In this document: positions 6,652 through 11,523 of the stretch, in pieces
Position numbering within the stretch: the first letter of the stretch is position 1
How the letters are laid out: each line of letters begins with the position of its first letter
Origin: Clostridia bacterium
GTDB lineage: Bacteria > Bacillota_A > Clostridia > Christensenellales > Borkfalkiaceae
DNA length: 11,523 nt
Direction of reading: 5' to 3'
Assembly: GCA_017504735.1 (NCBI GenBank)
Contig: JAFVQP010000152.1
Span: 1 to 11,523, forward strand
The notes under the pieces: generated by a model
The model's input: the letters and a program-made list of their open reading frames with translations, nothing else
Told to the model about the DNA's origin: nothing
Databases searched by the model: none
Position numbers and translations under genes: made by a program

Positions 6652-9238
6652 AAATACGAAAGTAAGAATGACCTTTTATAAAGGCGTAACCATTTTTGAC
6701 ATCATCATCGGCTTTATTGGACTGGTATTGATAGCGATAGCATTTTCAAGCAATCTTGCGTTTCGTGCATTAATCGGCGGGGCTATATTTGTCGTATTTG
6801 TACCATTATATATTACAATAAACGGTGATAGATTGTATTTAGTGGTGGCGTATTTCTTCAAGCATCTTGTGTGTAAGAAGAAATACACCAAAGCCAATGG
6901 CGAAATTGAGGGAGTAATCCCGTATCAAAGTGTAAATGCCGAAGGGATTATAGAACTTAAAGACCAGCATTTTGCAGGTGTAGTAGAAGTATCGCCCGTG
7001 GATTTTAGAATGTTGGACGATTTCACGCAAAGAGATTTGATGGACGCAGGGCTTGGACGAGTGCTTAATTCGATTGCTTACGGGCAGGAAATTGACATTG
7101 TAAAAATTGAACGGCCGTTGATTTTGGATAACTTTATGGCAGACGAAATGCAAAGGGTTATTGACATAATCGACAGTAGCGAACGCAGGGAATTAAATAA
7201 ATTGGAATACGAAGCAAGGGTAGACGTGATACAAGACAGAATGTTGACAATCGAAGCGATGAACACCGACGACAAGATTTTGTATAGCCGATATTACCTT
7301 GTATTCCATAGCGGAAGTCAAAAAGAATTATCTTCACTTATGTACCGCGCGGTGGCAATGTTACAAAACGCAAGTATCGGTGCAAGGGTACTCAACCAAA
7401 AGGAAACGGTGGCTTTTATTCGTTATACAACGGATTATGATTTTGACGAACGCGTGTTACAAAAAACAAAAAGTTATAGGCAGTTTTTTATGCCGAAGGA
7501 ACTTAAATTTGGTTTCACATCTACGGTGCAAGATGGCAAAGTTTTAACGCATTTCGTGCTCAATAATTATCCTTTGCGCGTGTGCAACGGTTGGGGTGAA
7601 GGGTTATTCGATATACCGAATACCAAGGTTGTAATGAAAGTCAACCCCGTAGAAAAGTACAAAGCGGTACGGCGTATTGACAATGCGATTTTGGAGCTTC
7701 AAACCCAAACTATGAAAAACCGTGCGAGTGATGAAATTGAAAAGGATACGCATTTACAAAGTCTGCAAGATTTACTTGTGAACTTGCAAAACGAGAACGA
7801 CGTGCTATTCGACGTAACGCTAATTATAACGGCATACGACGACAAAGGCAAAAACTTTGTGAAAAAGCACGTAAGGCGTAGACTTCGTGAAATGGGTTTT
7901 GGGTTCAATGAAATGGTCGGACGGCAAAAGGACGTGTACCTAACGAGTCAAGTTTGTACGATTGATAAAGTGAAATTATCAAGGGGAATTCCTACGAGCA
8001 GTCTATCAGCGGTGTTTCCGTTCGTAAGCAATGCTATTGTAGACGATAAAGGGCTGTTGATAGGCGAGAATAAATTGCCCGTATTCGTAGATTTTAATAA
8101 GCGCGATGATTCGCATTTATCATCGAATATGATTGTACTTGGTAAACCGGGTAGCGGTAAGAGTTATGCTTGTAAAAGTATCATAGCGCATTTGGCTAGT
8201 TGTAATACACGAGTATTTGTTTTGGATCCCGAAAGTGAGTACGGGAAGCTATGTCAAAACTTTGGCGGTAAGGTGTTGGATGTATCAAGCGGTAAGTTTG
8301 GGATAATCAATCCTTTCCATATTATTCAAAGCGAAGACGATGAAAACAGTGATGGGACAAGCAATGATTATTTCGCTCACTTGCAATTTTTAGAAGAATT
8401 TTATCGTGTTGTACTGCCGGGCATAAATTCCGATTCGTTAGAACTTTTGAATAAACTTACGCAGGAATTGTACGAGAAGAAAGGTATCACAGCATATACG
8501 AAATTAAAGGGATTTTCGGCTGATGAATATCCAACCTTTAATGATTTGGCGTATTTGATTGATGAACGCAGGGAGAATGAAACGGACGAATACAACCGTG
8601 GGTGTTTAAAAGTATTGACGAACTATATCGCAAAATTCCGCAGGGGAGGTAGGTATAGTAACCTTTGGAATGGTGCGACAAGCTTTAATCCACGAGAGAA
8701 TTTTGTCGTGTTTGATTTTCAAAAATTATTGTCCAACAAGAACAGTATTGTAGCGAATGGGCAAATGCTTTTGATTGTAAAGTGGTTGGAAAACGAAGTG
8801 GTACGAAACAAAGACTATAATCAACTATATCGTGTATCGCGGAAGTTGGTAGTAGCGGTAGATGAGGCACACTTGTTTATTGATGAAAAGTATCCGATAG
8901 CATTGGATTTCTTGGCTGGTTTAGCAAAGCGTATCCGAAAATATGAAGGTATGCTCATTACAATAACCCAAAGCGTTAAAGACGTGGCTGGAACGCCAGA
9001 GATTGCAAGGAAAAGCCAAGCGTTAATCGATGTATGTCAATACAGTTTAATATTCAGTCTTTCGCCTAATGATATGAAAGACTTATGCGAATTGTATTCA
9101 AGGGCAGGACAAATTAACGAGGCGGAGCAGAATTACATTATGCACAATAAGCGCGGAACGGCGTTCTTTATATCGTCGTCGCAAAGTAGAACGAATATCG
9201 ACATCGTAACAAGCGATTTCGTAGAAAAATTATTTTAA
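6632..9238 (+). CDS. virB4: VirB4-type T4SS ATPase with N-terminal PrgI-like membrane domain
   Basis: This 868-residue protein begins with a PrgI-like module: MARIIPKNTKVR, then hydrophobic helices at about 21-40 and 44-63, followed by a basic stretch. Residues about 95-480 resemble the VirB4 N-terminal region. The ATPase domain has Walker A GKPGSGKS at residues 504-511, Walker B ending in VDEAH at 743-747, and an ITITQS motif at 776-781, all typical of VirB4/TraC-class ATPases. The length is near that expected for VirB4 plus about 90 residues of fused membrane domain. Family role: hexameric ATPase that powers assembly of the conjugation machine and substrate transfer at the inner face of the membrane. 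The start ATG is preceded by GAAGGGGG at 6615-6622 and lies inside the end of the VirB6-like gene. All motif residues look intact, so the enzyme is probably active. The related VirD4/TraG coupling ATPases were considered, but the PrgI-like N-terminus and the VirB6 neighbour favour VirB4. Confidence 0.92.
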   Translation: MARIIPKNTKVRMTFYKGVTIFDIIIGFIGLVLIAIAFSSNLAFRALIGGAIFVVFVPLYITINGDRLYLVVAYFFKHLVCKKKYTKANGEIEGVIPYQSVNAEGIIELKDQHFAGVVEVSPVDFRMLDDFTQRDLMDAGLGRVLNSIAYGQEIDIVKIERPLILDNFMADEMQRVIDIIDSSERRELNKLEYEARVDVIQDRMLTIEAMNTDDKILYSRYYLVFHSGSQKELSSLMYRAVAMLQNASIGARVLNQKETVAFIRYTTDYDFDERVLQKTKSYRQFFMPKELKFGFTSTVQDGKVLTHFVLNNYPLRVCNGWGEGLFDIPNTKVVMKVNPVEKYKAVRRIDNAILELQTQTMKNRASDEIEKDTHLQSLQDLLVNLQNENDVLFDVTLIITAYDDKGKNFVKKHVRRRLREMGFGFNEMVGRQKDVYLTSQVCTIDKVKLSRGIPTSSLSAVFPFVSNAIVDDKGLLIGENKLPVFVDFNKRDDSHLSSNMIVLGKPGSGKSYACKSIIAHLASCNTRVFVLDPESEYGKLCQNFGGKVLDVSSGKFGIINPFHIIQSEDDENSDGTSNDYFAHLQFLEEFYRVVLPGINSDSLELLNKLTQELYEKKGITAYTKLKGFSADEYPTFNDLAYLIDERRENETDEYNRGCLKVLTNYIAKFRRGGRYSNLWNGATSFNPRENFVVFDFQKLLSNKNSIVANGQMLLIVKWLENEVVRNKDYNQLYRVSRKLVVAVDEAHLFIDEKYPIALDFLAGLAKRIRKYEGMLITITQSVKDVAGTPEIARKSQALIDVCQYSLIFSLSPNDMKDLCELYSRAGQINEAEQNYIMHNKRGTAFFISSSQSRTNIDIVTSDFVEKLF

Positions 9239-9259
9239 GTAAAAGGAGATTAAAGAAAA

Positions 9260-10297
9260 ATGGAACAAAACAAAAACGTTATGAATGAAGAAGTTGTGGC
9301 GGATTACACGGACGATCAAAGAACGGAGATCGCAAACAAGGCAAACGACCAGTATTTGAAGATGGTAAAGGAAGGTAAATATAAGGATATTCTTGTGAAG
9401 TTTGGGCAGAACGGGAACTATTCCTTAAACAACCTTTTGTATATGCTTTCGCAAAATCCTAACGCAACGATTGCAAAAGGTATGGGCGAATGGGAACGCG
9501 CGGGGCGTAGCATCAAGAAAGGCGCAAAGAGTATGGAAATTATGGCTCCTACCAAGGAAGAATATTCCGTACCCGTTAGAGATCAAGACGGCAACGATAT
9601 GTTTGATGAGGACGGCGTACCCGTGATGGATGTTCGTGAAAGAACTACGGGCTTTCACCCCAATTACGTATTCGATATTAAGGATACGGAAGGGGAAAAA
9701 TATGAAGCTTTCAAAATCGGGGAAAAGGTCAGCGACGAAGAAAAACGCATTATCTTGGACGGCGTAAGACGCGCATTGCAAACCAAACGCTATCGTATGA
9801 TTTTCACGAACGGTGCGGATTTTGTAAGCGGTGAAAATTTCAAGGTTGACGTTGACAACCGTACTTTGAAAGTTAAGAAGAATATGAAGAATGCGGAAAC
9901 GTCGCTTGCGGCGTTGGAAGGCGCAAGCAAGGCTATGTGCGCTTATAAAAACCGTAATTTTGAAGGTTTGAAAAGCAAGAAAGCAGAGATTTTCGAGGAC
10001 GCGAATATCAAGTGCATTTTGGCAGCGCGTTACGGTTTAGATACCAGCGGTATGGACTTCGGTTATATGCAAAAGTTGGAAGAAAGCGATTTGATGACCT
10101 TGCGTGAAAATCTTTCTTCGGTGTGTGGGGGAACGAAAGTCGTTATGGATAGAGTAACGAGCGCATTTGCGAGAGCTGAAAGAGAAAAATCGCAAAATGC
10201 AATGCCTTCGGGGATTTCCGCTTTGAGCGACCTTTTCGATAAAGAGGATTTTCAAGATAGAAACGTAGGGAAAGATGAAATGGAAGCAAGCGCTTGA
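9260..10297 (+). CDS. ArdC-like ssDNA-binding protein with degenerate metallopeptidase domain
   Basis: This 345-residue protein is preceded by AAGGAG (9243-9248). Residues about 30-145 match the ArdC N-terminal pattern: YSLNNLLYMLSQNP at 54-67, W78, GRSIKKGAKS at 82-91, IMAP at 94-97, and the FDIKDTEG end at 138-145. ArdC proteins protect incoming DNA from restriction and bind single-stranded DNA. Their C-terminal half is normally an HExxH zincin. Here that site appears as L219-E220-G-A-S223: the Glu is kept but both His ligands are gone. The later conserved block survives as EIFEDA...RYGLDTSG (about 243-264). Inferred: DNA binding kept, zinc peptidase lost. The gene follows virB4 by 21 bases and overlaps the primase-polymerase gene, which suits a role in the recipient soon after DNA entry. 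Residues 98-131 form an acidic insertion (DQDGNDMFDEDG). It could be any protein with an ArdC-N domain, so a proven anti-restriction role should not be assumed. Confidence 0.75.
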   Translation: MEQNKNVMNEEVVADYTDDQRTEIANKANDQYLKMVKEGKYKDILVKFGQNGNYSLNNLLYMLSQNPNATIAKGMGEWERAGRSIKKGAKSMEIMAPTKEEYSVPVRDQDGNDMFDEDGVPVMDVRERTTGFHPNYVFDIKDTEGEKYEAFKIGEKVSDEEKRIILDGVRRALQTKRYRMIFTNGADFVSGENFKVDVDNRTLKVKKNMKNAETSLAALEGASKAMCAYKNRNFEGLKSKKAEIFEDANIKCILAARYGLDTSGMDFGYMQKLEESDLMTLRENLSSVCGGTKVVMDRVTSAFARAEREKSQNAMPSGISALSDLFDKEDFQDRNVGKDEMEASA

Positions 10298-11138
10298 AAA
10301 TATCCCTGCGGAATTACGGGAACGTAAACAATGGGTGTGTTTTAAGAGTATTCCAAAAGCAGGGCATTGGGGTAAAAAAATGATTTCGCCCACGACGGGG
10401 GAATTAGCGAAAAGCAATTCCCCTGCAACGTGGACGGATTTTGAAAGCGCGCTGCGGTACGCAAATAAATACCGTATGGACGGCTTGGCTTTTGCGTTGA
10501 CGGACGGGATTGTATTTGTAGATATAGACGATTATGAGAGCAAAAACGACGATATACAAAGCGTGTTGATAGCTTTATGCGACGAGCTTGAGACTTATGC
10601 GGAAACGTCCGTTAGCGGTAAAGGCGTGCACTTCTTATGTAAAGGGAAACTATCTGAAAACGCACGCAAGCGCAGAGATGAATATGGGCTTGAAATGTAC
10701 GATACTTTGCGTTTTGTGTGCGTTACAGGCAACGTACTTGGAGAGAAGAAACCGCTTGCGGATTTATCGGAGAAGATAGGCGATATAAATGTGCGGTATA
10801 TGGGAAAGCCTGAAAAGATAAAGCCTGCTATACGGAAAAAGGCAACGGAAACGGACGATGTACTTATAGAGCGAATATCCAAAAGTCGGCAAGGCGACAA
10901 ATTCCAAAAACTGTATAAAGGGGATTGGAGTGGCTACGAATCGCAAAGTTCGGCGGATTATGCGTTTGTGCGTATGCTTACAATATGGACACAGGACGAA
11001 AGTCAGATAGACAGTATATTTCGTTCAAGTGGGTTGTATCGGCAAAAGTGGGATAAGCACGGTGGATATTACGGAAAACGAACAATACAACGGGCGTTAG
11101 ATACGGCGCAAAAATGCCGTAACGTAGCGGAAATGTAA
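10275..11138 (+). CDS. Primase-polymerase of the NrS-1 type, lacking a helicase domain
   Basis: This 287-residue protein opens with IPAELRERKQWVCFK, as seen in phage NrS-1-type primase-polymerases. AEP-like motifs appear in order: VDIDD with D83/D85 (metal site), SVSGKGVH at 112-119 (S-G-x-G-x-H), and E140-M-Y followed by RFVCVTGN at 146-153. The C-terminal part, about 210-285, has GDWSGYESQSSADY and FRSSGLYRQKWDKHGG, matching the helical domain that follows the catalytic core in this family. NrS-1-like proteins usually continue into a superfamily 3 helicase, which is absent here. Family activity: DNA and primer synthesis on single-stranded template. Inferred: primes second-strand synthesis or replication of the element. 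It starts inside the ArdC-like gene (23-base overlap) behind a weak AGGGA, so coupled translation is likely. All catalytic-type residues appear intact. Confidence 0.82.
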   Translation: MKWKQALENIPAELRERKQWVCFKSIPKAGHWGKKMISPTTGELAKSNSPATWTDFESALRYANKYRMDGLAFALTDGIVFVDIDDYESKNDDIQSVLIALCDELETYAETSVSGKGVHFLCKGKLSENARKRRDEYGLEMYDTLRFVCVTGNVLGEKKPLADLSEKIGDINVRYMGKPEKIKPAIRKKATETDDVLIERISKSRQGDKFQKLYKGDWSGYESQSSADYAFVRMLTIWTQDESQIDSIFRSSGLYRQKWDKHGGYYGKRTIQRALDTAQKCRNVAEM

Positions 11139-11146
11139 GGAGGAAT
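11139..11146 (+). promoter_or_regulatory. Ribosome binding site unusually close to its ATG
   Basis: GGAGG at 11139-11143 begins right after the PrimPol stop and lies only three bases from ATG 11147. The next ATG, at 11154, is in another frame and reaches a stop after two codons, so 11147 remains the supported start despite the tight spacing. Confidence 0.5.
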
Positions 11147-11523
11147 ATGAGCGATGAAGTAAAAGTTATCACAAAAGAAGCAGGAAAGCCTGCGCAAATT
11201 TGTGAAATGGAAGATAGTTATAAAGCAATCAAAGATTTTCTTGGAGGTGCTATTGAATATCACGACCATCCGACGTTGGGCGTTCAGTTTATCGTGAATA
11301 GAGATGCGCAAAGTTGGGACAATACGGCAACCGTTTACGTAGGCGGAAACCAAGAAGTGTTGGGCGGTAATTTTATTGTAGTAAAACACGGCGAAGAAGG
11401 TGAGATTGTTTCCTTTGATGATAAAGAGGCGCAAGATATTTTGAAAGATATTCAAGGCAGAGAATTAAATCATACGGATACCAATATTGCAATGGCAAGG
11501 TATGATTTACGGCAAGCAAAGCG
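11147..11523 (+). CDS. DUF3846-like small protein (3' partial)
   Basis: The frame is open from ATG 11147 to the window end, giving 125 complete codons with no stop reached. It begins MSDEVKVITKEAGKPAQICE. The sequence E-M-E-D-SYKAIKDFLGGAIEY, then VQFIVNRDA, then GGNFIVVKHGEEGEIVSF at about residues 73-90, follows the DUF3846 layout: a short strand, a helix ending in GG-x-IE, an asparagine-containing strand, and a final G-x-F-(I/V)-V strand. Function of this family is unknown; members are common on conjugative elements and phages of gut Bacillota, often near ArdC-like genes. It lies eight bases after the primase-polymerase gene and is likely co-transcribed. The assignment is by pattern recall and the C-terminus is missing. 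Confidence 0.5.
   Translation, partial: MSDEVKVITKEAGKPAQICEMEDSYKAIKDFLGGAIEYHDHPTLGVQFIVNRDAQSWDNTATVYVGGNQEVLGGNFIVVKHGEEGEIVSFDDKEAQDILKDIQGRELNHTDTNIAMARYDLRQAK

Noticed and set aside
9260..10297. Active ArdC antirestriction metallopeptidase
   Set aside because: No HExxH motif is present anywhere in the protein, so only the DNA-binding domain assignment is kept.
1..11523. CRISPR array, tRNA, rRNA, insertion sequence ends or att sites
   Set aside because: No regularly spaced direct repeats, cloverleaf-like sequence, transposase or integrase motifs, or flanking direct repeats were seen on reading both strands.

Overview
The window appears to be part of a conjugative (or formerly conjugative) element in a low-to-moderate-GC, Gram-positive-type bacterium, most likely an anaerobic Clostridia-like Bacillota. 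This placement is inference. It rests on strong AGGAGG-type ribosome binding sites, the standard genetic code, and a type IV secretion (T4SS) gene set of the Gram-positive style: PrgI-like domain, VirB4, a polytopic VirB6/TrbL-like protein and a small two-helix pilin-like protein. No rRNA, tRNA, integrase or chromosomal housekeeping gene is present to fix the taxon. All genes lie on the + strand and are tightly packed, and both ends of the window cut through a gene.

Region 1 (1-4488) is the 3' part of a very large surface protein. Its reading frame is already open at base 1, so the signal peptide lies outside the window. It consists of Ig-like units of about 85 residues, punctuated by a D-x-(T/S)-x-P boundary motif, then an unrecognised central module, more Ig-like units, one transmembrane helix and an acidic C-terminal tail. 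Region 2 (4489-4632) is the only real intergenic gap. It holds three consecutive hairpins, the middle one a long near-perfect inverted repeat, and ends in a strong Shine-Dalgarno before a TTG start.

Region 3 (4633-9238) is the T4SS core: a VirB2/TrbC-like pilin candidate, a VirB6/TrbL-like channel protein with a roughly 200-residue hydrophilic tail, and a VirB4 ATPase carrying a PrgI-like two-helix membrane domain at its N-terminus. The VirB6 and VirB4 genes overlap by 20 nt.

Region 4 (9260-11523) is a DNA-processing or establishment block. It contains an ArdC-type protein whose metallopeptidase HExxH motif has been lost, a helicase-less primase-polymerase of the NrS-1 type overlapping it by 23 nt, and the 5' part of a DUF3846-like small protein that runs off the end. 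A reasonable model is that the surface protein promotes contact with other cells or surfaces, the T4SS moves single-stranded DNA, and the ArdC-like and PrimPol-like proteins bind and prime that DNA after entry. Relaxase, VirD4 coupling protein, cell-wall hydrolase and integrase are not in this window, so transfer ability cannot be judged from it.
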